64,000 bases of DNA, from contig NC_088201.1 of NCBI RefSeq assembly GCF_037126465.1, positions 136,180,052 through 136,244,051 of the forward strand, in the 5' to 3' direction. Numbering within the stretch: the stretch's first letter is position 1; every line of letters starts with the position of its first letter. The position numbers were made by a program, and so were the translations under genes. The notes beneath the pieces were generated by a model. That model was not told the DNA's origin. It made no database searches and was given only the letters and a program-made list of their open reading frames with translations. The stretch is from Ornithodoros turicata (taxonomy: Eukaryota > Arthropoda > Arachnida > Ixodida > Argasidae). Below are positions 45,009 through 54,569 of this stretch, in pieces.

Positions 45009-46005
45009 TAGGGGGCAGCAGAGTCACGTTCGGAACAAAAAGTGATTGGTAAACCAACAGCTCCTAGATAGCGGCGGGCTGCGCGCTTACGTCACCTATG
45101 GAGGCCTTTCCTATACTTTGCGATCTGCTTCGAGCTTTCTTCTCGTTCGCTGTTTCATTTACTTCATAGCAGCATCCACAATAGTAACAGCGGGCCTTCC
45201 TGTGTGACGTAGGGCGCGGGCCTTCTCCTTATCTTGGAGGTGTTGGGTAAACTATGCTCAAATACGAGAACCCGAGAAAAACCAAGAAGGAAGAAAGGTG
45301 CAATCGCAAACTGTGGTGATAAGATGAGGGAGCAACGGTCGTCATATCAAAGTTTCCTTTCGCCGCACCAAGAGTAGAGTCGCGCAAACGTCCGTGATGT
45401 TTCCCGCAGATAATCGCCTTTCTCCTTGTATTTTTGTGGGCGTCCTATTCGCTTTATTGTGGAATGGGGTGGACATGGTAGAAAATTTTAGCAAACGGTT
45501 CATAACGTGGCTTGCCTGAACGTGGCTTGCCAGTGGACAAGACTCTGAGCCTTACATAACTGCAAATTGGCACCGACAAGCATGATAACCTTACAAACGG
45601 TCTGCTAAACCTGCTTTTATGCGCTTGCTATTGATAACCTGAAATAAGAGACTGCAACTAGCAAGCAACGACAGTTATCGCAGTCGCATATGAAGACACT
45701 TTATAATATGCGAGAAGCGGTAAGGAAAAACGCGGATTCAAGTACAAGTTCTCTCACCCGTCGGAAGCACTGTAATGCTTAATCCGCATTCTCCGTGGGA
45801 CGTGCATGACCTGACATGATAGTTTGATTAAAATGCATGGGAAGCCTTGTGAGTGCGCACGAGAGCACATTGTTAAGGGTGAACAAATACAATTTAAAAA
45901 GAGAAACAAGAATTTCGACCCCACGCGCCTTGCTGTTGTAACGATGGCGGTTAAAGGTGCTCTGTCTGCTGTTGTTCTGAAATGTTAACGCCTTGGCATT
46001 CTGCA
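45009..46005. other. no gene
   Basis: A GC-rich start with TACGTCACC near 45089 and TGACGTAGGG near 45205 (inverted pieces, about 120 bp apart), then plain sequence. No domain was found. Confidence 0.4.
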
Positions 46006-46892
46006 GAGGGGGTGGGGGTGGATATACGTTTATTTCGGAAAGGTCAGCCTGACCGAAGGTAGGCTTGCTATTCCTAAAACAAAAATATAGCACAGAGACG
46101 GAGCAAAACCGAATATAAGATAACGAAGGTGGGTCAAGTGTAGATAGGGTTGCCACCAGGCCGGTATTATACCGGCACGGCCGGTTATTTGGGCGCTCTG
46201 CCTGTTGCCGGTAGGAAGGTGATACCGGCAGCCTTTTGCCGGTATTTGTGGCTCAAGACCTTTCATAGGGGCTTCTGCGGGCTTTCAGTTCAACATTCCA
46301 CTACAGCTTGAATAAATCGGGAACACAAACCCAGTTCCGCGCTCACCAGGTCGTTTTCTTAGTTATTCATTCTTATTATCATGATACAGCCACATATGTT
46401 TCCTCATACAGAACATATGTTTCCTCGTACTATCTTGAGCGAGCACGCTCTCTCTCTATATATATGTGTGTGCTCGTCCACCCCTCACCCACTTTCCCTT
46501 TTCCACGAGCCTTTCTTCCTTTCCATCTATTCCACCTCCTCTCCCTCAGCCGGTATTTTTCACTACGAAAGGTGGCAACCCTAGGTGAAAGTGCGCGACG
46601 ACGCCAACGACATGCCGGAAGTTCACGAACACGACTACGCACAATGCGTAGAGAGCGCTGCGACCCTGGCAGAAGAGCGTCCGATAAATTCGGGTGATGA
46701 CTGCCCCAGAGCGACTCCCGTGTAGAGCATGCACTGGCCCTGGGCGCTCTCGCTCGGATTACCAGGTGCATCACCTGAAATCGCCATTACTGTGAAGGGA
46801 TTTGCATCTTTGTACTATATTTTTGTTTTAGGAATAGCAATCCGACTTTCGGTCAGGCTGACCTTTTCGAGATAAACGCATATACCCCCTCC
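46006..46892. mobile_element. TIR element with a nested element
   Basis: About 80-bp inverted ends: GGATATACGTTTATTTCG, GGTCAGCCTGACC, CTATTCCTAAAACAAAAATA on the left (46018-46090), and the complement on the right (46816-46890). No transposase seen. A second element is inserted at 46145-46583. Confidence 0.65.
46145..46583. mobile_element. 439-bp nested element with GGTTGCCACC ends
   Basis: Inverted ends TAGGGTTGCCACC and GGTGGCAACCCTA. GCCGGTAT words repeat near both ends. TAGGGTTGCCA-type ends are common among hAT MITEs, but no clean 8-bp duplication was seen, so the class stays open. Confidence 0.6.
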
Positions 46893-47058
46893 GGAGCGCG
46901 GGATAACAAAAAGTAAAGTGCATTCACCTTGGCCACAAGGACCATGGTTTGATTGTACAGTGTTGGACAAAAGTTTACGGAACGCGCGGACGGCGTATTT
47001 TCTCTGGGCAGAGACACCCTAGCGGCGAGCAGAAGCGGGTGAGTTCGTTCGTTCAGAG

Positions 47059-47802
47059 CATGGAGGAACCGCCATTACTTCCTGTCCACCACGTGATCCT
47101 CTCTAAACTTTCGGTTTAGCAACGCTTTGTTGCTCGCGCTGCTTTTCGTGCTTTTATGCTTTTCCAAAGTCATTTACTCTTAAAATGTGAGCACCATTGC
47201 GGAAACAACGTTTTGATAACGTGTTCTTACCGCGGTTGCGGCTGTCGTTCAACAGAAAGCAGCTCTGTCACGGGAATAACGTTTCATTCGTAAGTACGTA
47301 CTTGATCGGTTGTTTCGTACCCCTGTCTGTGAGAGTCATTTTGGACCGTTCGTTTGCAAGCTGGCGCTGTGCTACAGCTGCAGATTCATTTGATTACCTC
47401 CATTGTTGTACAAGTTCGATTACTGGCATGCTTTACCACTTCAGCAACAAACACACAAAACGTGTCCACGTCGTCATAGCTGCCACGAATGATGTTTCTA
47501 GTCCTGCGTGCTTGTCCTGCAGACCGTGACTGATCTTGTGGTATAAGGGTAAACCTAGTGTAAACCTCCGAACACACAAATAAAACTGGACGTGCGGCGT
47601 TCATCACAGTGCAGATATCTGAACTTGCAAGACAATCACGACTCCCGTCGTCTGCTTTGGGACCTGTCCTGCGCATGCTCTTGGGGTCACGTGAGCGATC
47701 ACATGGTAGACAGGAGCATCCCAGAATGCAATGCGAAGGCTGGTACGCCCGTCCCCATGGCAAAAGGTTGGAAGGGCCGCTCCTGTGTTTCCTTCCTCCA
47801 TG
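47059..47802. mobile_element. P-element-like non-autonomous transposon (copy 2), nested in Tc1
   Basis: Ends CATGGAGGAA and TTCCTTCCTCCATG, flanked by GTTCAGAG (47051-47058) and GTTCAGGG (47803-47810). The opposite arm of the same Tc1 element, near 48990-49000, carries the uninterrupted target. Compared with copy 1 it lacks about 75 bp near the left end. It keeps the THAP exon relic. Confidence 0.8.
47222..47289 (+). pseudogene. THAP first-exon relic (copy 2)
   Basis: The open stretch reads CSYRGCGCRSTESSS and then VTGITFHS, and stops at a GTAAGT donor (47290). This matches the opening of a THAP finger (C-x4-C, later FHSF/FHRFP). The ATG upstream is out of frame, and the rest of the transposase gene is absent. 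Confidence 0.6.
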
Positions 47803-48059
47803 GTTCAGGGGGATGGAAGAGTGCGCTTCTGGCGACCCACCGTGGCAGTACTTTGCTTTTTAAATGGTTTCGTTTTCGCTCTACTGCATCGAGCGCGAGC
47901 TGCTATACCGGGAAGGGAGTCTCTCCACTATCATAGTGATAACGAGGCGCTCAGATAAATTGAAACGACAACGGGATGCAGTGGCCTAGCTTTTTTTCAT
48001 CTCTTTTTTTATTCCACAAAAACAGAAGTAAAGAGCGTGTACCCTTGAGCACAAAGCAA

Positions 48060-48300
48060 AAAGAGAAAGGGGGTACGATACACTTTTAATACTTTGTCGC
48101 CCCCGCTTTCGCAGCAATAACGGGGGCCATGTGCACAGGCAGGGATGCGTATACCCGACGGACAAGGTCACACATAGTAAGGAACACTCTGCTTCTATAA
48201 ATTCCCAGAGTGCATCTTTGCTGCTTGTAGGAGTCCGTCTCTTGTTCATTCTGTTCTTCAGGATTCCTTAGACGCTTTCGATAACGTTTCAGTCAGGCCT
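48060..48300 (-). pseudogene. Tc1 transposase C-terminal piece
   Basis: From about 48300 down the minus strand: NVIES, then NRMNKRRTPTSSKDALWEF, a typical Tc1 C-terminus after the D-x-N-x-I-E motif. The W of the family motif is replaced by a stop, and the end is frameshifted (VGYTHPCLCTWPPLL). Confidence 0.75.
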
Positions 48301-48304
48301 CTGC

Positions 48305-48570
48305 GCAGTCTATGTCAGCTGCATTACACAAGGGGTCATCAAGAGGACGCTGCTCCCGTATCTCCTCTATGCTCTGGACCAGCCGTTCCAGGATGGATGC
48401 TACCATTTCCAGCACGATGGCAGCTCCGTCCATAGGAGCAAAACTGTCCAACTGCGTCTTCTCGACGACCTCGGCGTAATGCAGCTGACATGGCATGCGC
48501 AGAGCCCGGACTATCAAAAAATTCTGGGAAACCCTGAATGATAGAATGAGCAAGAGACGAACGTCTACAA
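48305..48570 (+). pseudogene. Tc1 transposase DDE-core piece
   Basis: Plus strand reads ITQGVIKRTLLPYLL, then FQHDGSSVHRSKTVQ (second catalytic Asp) and LTWHAQSPD, then a stop in place of the N-x-I-E part, and SKRRTSTRSLW in the next frame. It faces away from the minus-strand piece at 48060-48300, so the element is rearranged by inversion. Confidence 0.8.
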
Positions 48571-49087
48571 GGAGTTTATGGACTACTCTTGGAATGTATA
48601 GAAGCAGAGCGGTCTTCACAACGTGAAGACGTGAACCTTGTCCGTCGGCTACACGCATCCCTGCCTGTGTGAATGACCTTCGTTATTGCTGCGGAAGAGG
48701 GGGGGGGGGATCGTATAAACCTTTCTGTTTCTGTTTGTTCTCAAGGATATACTCTCTTCCCTTCCGCTTTTATCAAATAAAAAAGTGATGAAAAAAGGTA
48801 GACCTCTGCAGCCCGTTGTCGTCTTAATTTATCCTAGCACCCCGCTATCTCTACGATAGCGGAGAGACTCCCTTCCAGCGACAGCCACTCGCGCTCTGTG
48901 CAGTAGAGCGAAAACGAAACCATTTCAAAGGCAAAGTAACCACTACTACCACGCTGGGTCGCCACAAGTGCACTCTTCCATCATCCCTCTGAACGAGTGA
49001 ACTCGCCCGCTTCCTCTCGCCGCTATGGTGTCTCTGCCCGGGGAAAATACGCCGCTCGAGCGTTCCGTAAACTTTTATCCAGCACTG

Positions 49088-49440
49088 TAGAAAGGAAAAG
49101 GAACGCTCAGCGCGGTACATTGGCTAGTGGTGTTGCCTCATAGAAAAGTTGGTTAACCCGGCATAGCCTTCGTCCCTTAATAGTGGTCGGCGCCCTGCTT
49201 GAAAGCCCGGGACGGTGTACCGTGATCTGTACATTGAGTTCTGCACGCATGACAGTAGTTTCGTCTGGACCGTAGTAACTTGGCAGCAACCACCACCTTC
49301 CTGGGGGCACCCTTAGGTAAGTTGAGCTTTCTATGCTTTTAGCTACCTTAATTGTTTGGGTCCTTGTATTGTCAGTATTGGGATCCAGACTTTTTCTTAG
49401 CACACATGAAAATACATTTCTAAGTACATTCCAGATCAGC
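49088..49440. other. leader or flank of the MULE copy
   Basis: A GTAAGT near 49317 (CTTAG|GTAAGT) and a TTTTTCTTAG acceptor near 49400 could be a 5' intron of the MULE gene. No coding exon was recognised here. Confidence 0.35.
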
Positions 49441-50757
49441 GGAATGGAAGTTCTGAAAACGGCAAAGGGCGGTACATGATTGGATTCGAAGGATGTCAGT
49501 TAACCAAGCAGAAGCTCCTGAAGACTGGTACCCGTTTGCACTGTGTCCACAGGACGGGAGCTGGCAAAGGGGCAGCAATAACGTCTGCTGGTGGAGTAAC
49601 AGTCTCTACCTCTCACAATCATCCCCCAGACGTCTGCAAAATCAACGTGATGAAGGCTCGGACGAAGATCAAGGAGCTATCTTATTGTACAGTGGCACCA
49701 CCTCCTGCCGTGATTTCTCAGTGCACGGTTGACCTTAGGGACCAAGGGAGAAGAAGGGCATGCTACAGAGTGAAGAAAGCAATAAGCGGATCATACGACA
49801 GCAGCGATCTTCCCGTTACGCCCCAGGACAAACCAGCCTTTCTGACCGTATCGTCGAAAAGCCATGGTCCACAAGTGCGGGACTTCAACTAGAGCGCTTC
49901 CTATTCTATGACAGCGGCAACGGGAGGCTACTAATTTTTGGGTCTCCTGAGTGCCTGAGGCTTTTGGCACGGAGCGACCTTTGTGGTTCATGGATGATAA
50001 CTTTAACCTGGCGCCTAATAATTTCGGCAACTCTACTTCGTACTTGTACCTTTGGGGAAGAGTGTAGTTCCGTCAGTCTTCGCTCACATGGTAAACAAAA
50101 CAAGGGAAAGCTACCCAGGGTTCCTGAGGACGACAGTGAATGCATGCAACGTTTGGGTGTTACCCCAGACCCGGTAGAAGTCATGACGGTCTTTGAGCCT
50201 GCAGCCATCAATGCCGTGGGGTTTGTCCTTCACGAAGACGTGAAGACAAGATGTTGTCCTTTCCACCTGTACCAGAGCACTTACAGCAAGAATACAGAGA
50301 TTGGGTGTCGACGTACAAGGACAAGATGGGCGGACTCGCCTTCTTGCCCGTTGGAGACGTCGGAGAAGGAATGCGCCTTCTAAGGAGCACCTATCCGCAA
50401 GAGGCCGTGGAGCTCTTAGACTACTTCGACGCAACTTACGTCACCCGGAACGTACCGGAGGGTCACCGCCAGGCAAGATGCCACAGTCCGGCTGAGACGT
50501 TCCGCCCTGCCGTTCCCACTCTCCCTTATAATGTTCATGAGGCAACCCTGAACATAGGACACAGGACAAACAACTGCGAGGTAGGGAACCGTCGCATAGA
50601 GTCTGTCGTGGGGCACAAACACCCCAGCGTCTGGAGGCTCATCGAAACGCTCCAGAAAAAAGAAGCAACTGTGCCCGGAAAATTGGCAAGAAGTGAGACC
50701 GGATGGCGCCTGAAAAGCGCGTTAGGTATGGAACTGTACGTCTCGAACAACGTCTGA
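49441..50757 (+). pseudogene. FLYWCH plus MULE transposase, frameshifted
   Basis: The FLYWCH finger is at about 49476-49640: LHCVHRTGAGKGAAIT and SHNHPPD (C and HxH). MULE core motifs follow in several frames: RFLFYDSGNGRLLIFG and LARSDL (from 49890), then PPVPEHLQQEY (50257), LLDYFDATYVTRNV (50419), and NVHEATLN, RTNNCE, GHKHPSVWRLIETLQKKEA (50529-50680). Ends with a stop at 50755. At least two frameshifts (near 49890 and 49985; another by 50250) prevent a full product. FLYWCH-MULE fusions are common transposases in arthropods. The order of parts is complete, so it broke after insertion. Confidence 0.85.
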
Positions 50758-51336
50758 GGAACTTGTGCTCCGAGTATGCAAGGGGCACGCGGACAATGGA
50801 AGACTTTTGACTGCGGTGCCGCAGTCGCTCAAGTTCGCTTTTGTGTTGGATATACGTGTTAATAAAGATCTCATTTCTCTTCTGCACCACGTTCGTATTT
50901 CTTGAACTTGCGCGCGCGCACCGTTTCCTTCTATAAACCTCTCCTTTCCCCCATCCCTTTCCCCGAAAAAATACATTAAAAGTGGGGCGCAGAACAATTT
51001 GGTTGCATGCAATCTGTTCCCCTGGAACAATTCTAGTGATTGTTCTCCGTGGGCATTTCTTCGGGGAGGATTTCTTCCAGGAAAATTTTTTCCTGGACCC
51101 GAAGTTTTCCCTGGGTTTTCCGAAGGCTTTCCAGACGAATGTCGGCACAGTTTCCCCTGAAGTCGGTCCAGGACGCATACTAACCGCCCTGTCCCCCTCC
51201 TACTGTCTTCTCTCCACCTGTCCACATCTGTACGCCGCTTATAGCCACAGTTGCTACGCGGCGCTAACACGGAATAAAAAAATCAAATTTTTTGGATTGC
51301 CCTCTGTACTCCTCTAATACAATTCACGGTGACATA
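50758..51336. other. 3' region of MULE and SINE tail
   Basis: AATAAA near 50859-50864 could end the MULE transcript. At 51085-51178 a SINE body fragment lies on the plus strand (GTCGGCACAGTTTCCCCT, AGTCGGTCCAGGACGC). Confidence 0.5.
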
Positions 51337-51815
51337 TTAAAGGAGCATGGAAGTGACCTTTAACATGACTCGAAATCCTGCTTCATTTGTGAAGCTGTCC
51401 ACAAGGAGTCACCATGCAAAATATTTCCGATCTGCGGCGTATTGTCACTGCGCAATAAAATTTACAAAAGACAGTCAGGAACGGCAGTCGCGAGTAAGAG
51501 ACACGAGGCCCGTGTGACGTAGAAGCTGCTCGCTGCCCTTTTTCTTTGTTTTTTCATCTCGCCTCGCGCGCCGCTTATACATGTTTCAGCTGTGCCGTTG
51601 GACGTCACTGGTCACGTGCAGTAGCCCGTGATACGTCACGCCGTCTTTGGCTTCGCTTCGGCGCTCTTTGGATGTGGAGAGCGTTCCTTGAACACAGTCT
51701 TGCGCGTGCTCTCTGGGTTACCTGCCCTCATCGTTCTTTCGCAGCAGCTCATTTTATTTGTTGTAGAAGACGTCGCACTACAATTATTTTGGGGGTCACT
51801 TCCATGCTCCTTTAA
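51337..51815. mobile_element. MITE with TTAA flanks
   Basis: TTAA followed by AGGAGCATGGAAGTGACC on the left, and GGTCACTTCCATGCTCCT then TTAA on the right. A TTAA duplication is the mark of piggyBac-type transposition, though the terminal bases are not the usual CC. A diverged relative is at 36591-36971. Confidence 0.7.
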
Positions 51816-51850
51816 GTACACCAGAGGGCTGCATTACGAGACATTTATAT

Positions 51851-52318
51851 GGCGAATTCGGGTGGTCATTTCGTGGCAACACGGCCTAGGGCTCGGAAAT
51901 TGTTAGGTCGGCGGCCGAGCTGGATCACGTGACCGTTGTCACCCCAACATGAGTGCTAGGAATTTTTAGTTAGTTTAGTTTAGATTTTAGTTACTTGAAT
52001 CACGCTAGGGGCATCGCGGTCGCCCGTCTTCGAGTTCTGTGGTCTGCTAAACCACGTGATTCCAACGTGCTGTCTAATGAGGGCACTCGCCACTGTCGTA
52101 GTGCCGATATGACGACACCGGATATAGTTGAGCAATCCGCTGCTCGATCGTTTTGATACCGGGCACAAAAAGTGCTAGCTGGCAAATTCCGAGAGCTCGG
52201 AACGCGCCATGCGAACATGCGAGATTGCTTCATTTTGACCAAGCGAGCATGACTGCTCGGGATCTGGCAAAAAATAAAAAAATAAAAAATTGCTACGAAA
52301 TGACCACCCGAATTCGCC
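51851..52318. mobile_element. MITE copy 2 of the 39875-40300 family
   Basis: Ends GGCGAATTCGGGTGGTCATT and AATGACCACCCGAATTCGCC are a perfect inverted pair. Internal blocks match copy 1. 468 bp, no coding capacity. It lies 36 bp from the previous MITE. Confidence 0.8.
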
Positions 52319-52794
52319 TTAAAGTACTTTTTGGGGTGCTTTCACTTTACTTCAAGTAATCTTGCTGAACAATAGTTTCTACGAGTGCTTTAAGCACATT
52401 TTGTTTCAAGTATCTCATGCTCAAGTACATGCTATCTCATGCTCAAGTACTTCAAGTATCCTTCTGCGAGCCTTGCTAGCTAGCTGCACGACAGCCGCCA
52501 CCACATCCGGCCTGCCATCGCAGTGTTCATTGCGGTGTTCACAGCACTGCACCCCGGCCTATAGCAAGTTCACAGTCCTATCAGAGACGATAAATTGACA
52601 AAGCTCAACATGCTCTTGCGCGTTGCTTTGTTATGCATATAGCGTACGTGTGTGGTTTGTCTAAGGGGAGGGGATTGTATTTCAGCGTGTTTATGTGCAT
52701 ACTAGCGTTCTGTGGGTGGTACACGATTCCCCCACTCTCATGTCACCCTTCTCTCTTCACCTATGCCGTTTCGCCCGCGTACCAAGTCCCCCTG
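52319..52794. other. repeat remnant before the Ty3 element
   Basis: TCTCATGCTCAAGTAC occurs twice near 52406-52450. GTACTTCAAGTATCCTTCTG and CTCAACATGCT match the spacer of the 4.5-5.5 kb foldback (4889-4950). So the two places share an older repeat. No gene. Confidence 0.5.
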
Positions 52795-53583
52795 TGTGAC
52801 GTCCGGTTCTTACACCAATTTCTACGGCTTGGACATTCTCGGAATCACTTAGCGGAGTCACTTAAGTCGTCTCTTGTGTCGCTTCTAAGAATCGCCCACG
52901 AGGCAGCTGACAGAGCGTCGACAAAAGACACTGCGAATCCTCCTTGAAACGGCGACGGATCATCGGGCATTGTGTAAAGTGGACGCTGCGATCTGGGTCG
53001 CTTTCTTGGGAGAAGACCTCCTTATCATCCCAAGTCCCCCTCGGGAGCAGAAGAAGGGCGCGACAGCGAGAGTGAACAAAGAGAGTGGAGGCCTTAAAAG
53101 TGAAAGTCGGAACAATGAAAACAGTCTGCAGCCTGTTCGAGCCGGACGCCGGAAGGGACCAGGAAAACGCCAGCAGTACGCCCTGCGCGGAAAGCTGTCG
53201 TTGGAGCACCGGCCCGGGACGCCAACTTCTGTGACTCGGAACGCCACCCTATCTCTGCATACTTGGCCATCTGACATCAGCCATCCACCACCCGTCCGGA
53301 CATCGTGTGTGCCGTGATATCCGAGGCCCTCTACGAACTGTACTACATCGGTGAGCTCTCCTCATACATTGACAAGCGTTCCGTGGCACTCCCTGTGTAT
53401 GTTCTGTATAATAGATCCTTATTGGCTCATCCCTTGCACGCGACGTCAGCATCCTGCTGCTGTACATATTAAACCATTATTGTTACGTACGCCATTGTTT
53501 GTGTGCTTTCTCCTTCTTGGTGTTCGGTCCCACACATATTGTAGGTGTGCCTGCGTCCTCCCCTTGGGAGCGTAGTCGTCACA
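52795..53583 (+). repeat. 5' LTR of Ty3 retrotransposon
   Basis: 789 bp, starting TGTGACGTCC and ending GTCGTCACA. Preceded by CCTG (52791-52794), which recurs after the 3' LTR (59390-59393), a 4-bp target duplication. By eye it differs from the 3' LTR at about 5 positions. An ATTAAA near 53468-53473 may be the polyadenylation signal. Confidence 0.95.
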
Positions 53584-53585
53584 TT

Positions 53586-53603
53586 TGGTGGCAGCGGTGG
53601 GAT
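53586..53603 (+). promoter_or_regulatory. primer binding site, tRNA-Leu type
   Basis: The 18 nt from 53586 (TGGTGGCAGCGGTGGGAT), two bases after the LTR, are complementary to the 3' end of a leucine tRNA (CCA plus acceptor stem as I recall for the AAG isoacceptor). Confidence 0.75.
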
Positions 53604-53664
53604 CGCAACACTGAGAATAGCGGGAGACACGACCCTCCACGCTCAGGAGAGGGCAGCCGCAAAA

Positions 53665-54357
53665 ATGGCGACGGTACCCCAGACGGCCCAGGGGAGCGCG
53701 ATCGGAGCAGGAGTTCTAGCATTAGGATCAATGCTCCCGGCATTCACAGGTGACGGTAACGGCGTCTCCGTCAAGGAATTCTTTGCGATTCTAGAACAGT
53801 TAGGAAAAATGGGCGGTTGGCAAGATAACCAACAGATAGGTATGGCTAGGTGCAAAATGATGGGAAACGCACACAACTTTGCCTGGCTAGACGAGGACGC
53901 CTTAGCGGTGTCATCTTTTGAGGCGTTCAAAAAGATGGCTATAAGCCGGTTCGACACAGAGCCGAGGAGCACTAAAATGGAAAGGTTCCTCTCGGCCCGT
54001 CAAGAAAAGAACGAAGACGCGCGGTCTTTCGCAAACCGTGTGCGCGCGCTGGGGAAGGACACGATAGGTGATTGTACCGAGGGGTCCGAGAAAGCCAAAA
54101 TTGCTGGAGAGTTACTAGGAGAACAAATGCTGTCCGTGTTTTTAGGCGGCCTGAGAGATCCCGTTAGGCGCTTCGTGCTCTCCCGCGAGCCTAAGACTAT
54201 GCAGACAGCTATTGAGGTAGCAACGAAAGAGGAATCAAACGAAAAATTGGTGTCACCGCGCGGAGTAGTGAGAGGCATATCGGACGGCGAAACTCAAGAG
54301 ATAAGCGAAATGAAAAGTCGTTTGGATCGTCTCGAAGCATTGCTAGAACTAGGCTAA
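53665..54357 (+). CDS. gag: Ty3 gag (matrix/capsid part)
   Basis: ATG at 53665 has a good context (AAAATGG) and lies outside the LTR. About 230 codons. It includes LPAFTGDG, then a helix-rich capsid region with SFEAFKKMAISRF, RSFANRVRALG and FLGGLRDPVRRFV, all typical of Ty3 Gag. The C-terminal coiled coil (MKSRLDRLEALLELG) runs into TAA. The nucleocapsid follows at once in the -1 frame. No good slippery heptamer is visible at this junction, so this may be a 1-nt deletion, an assembly error or an unusual shift. Confidence 0.9.
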   Translation: MATVPQTAQGSAIGAGVLALGSMLPAFTGDGNGVSVKEFFAILEQLGKMGGWQDNQQIGMARCKMMGNAHNFAWLDEDALAVSSFEAFKKMAISRFDTEPRSTKMERFLSARQEKNEDARSFANRVRALGKDTIGDCTEGSEKAKIAGELLGEQMLSVFLGGLRDPVRRFVLSREPKTMQTAIEVATKEESNEKLVSPRGVVRGISDGETQEISEMKSRLDRLEALLELG

Positions 54358-54569
54358 CGCAAGAGCGCGCGGTAGAAGAGACTCCGGCGCAGATAGACCG
54401 ATCGAATGTAGAGTGCTACAATTGCGGGAAGTTAGGGCACTTCGCGAGGGACTGTCGCGCACGCCGAAATTTTGGCAGGTCAGAGCGCAGGCAGTACAGT
54501 AACAGCAACCGCGGAAGAGAGTCAGGACGACGCGAATCTCACACCCCTAGGCAGGCCCAGGGAAACTAG
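54358..54569 (+). CDS. Ty3 nucleocapsid segment with CCHC knuckle
   Basis: Frame -1 to gag. From about 54360 it reads QERAVEETPAQ, then the zinc knuckle CYNCGKLGHFARDC (54414-54455), then an arginine-rich tail and a TAG at 54567-54569. It would bind and package the element's RNA. It has no start codon of its own, so it depends on entry from gag. Confidence 0.8.
54560..54566 (+). promoter_or_regulatory. GGGAAAC -1 frameshift heptamer
   Basis: GGGAAAC lies in the X-XXY-YYZ phase of the nucleocapsid frame, right before that frame's TAG. A -1 slip here leads into the open pol frame, which starts just after its last stop at 54548. This is the textbook arrangement for gag-pol frameshifting. Confidence 0.75.

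Larger units (their letters stand above)
46958..49087. mobile_element. Tc1/mariner element with long inverted arms and rearranged transposase
   Basis: Ends CAGTGTTGGACAAAAGTTTA and its complement, each next to TA (46956-46957, 49088-49089). Subterminal arms of about 200 bp match between 47811-47935 and 48850-48985 (inverted). Inside are two transposase pieces in opposite directions. A P-like element sits in the left arm. Confidence 0.85.

Noticed and set aside
46308..46774. Overlapping 129- and 114-codon frames on both strands
   Set aside because: They fall in and around the nested 46145-46583 element and show no domain.
50639..51270. Minus-strand frames of about 180 codons
   Set aside because: They run antisense through the MULE C-terminus and a SINE tail; no own motif.
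52862..53317. 115-codon frames within both LTRs
   Set aside because: They lie in LTR sequence and occur twice for that reason; LTRs do not encode these proteins in Ty3 elements.
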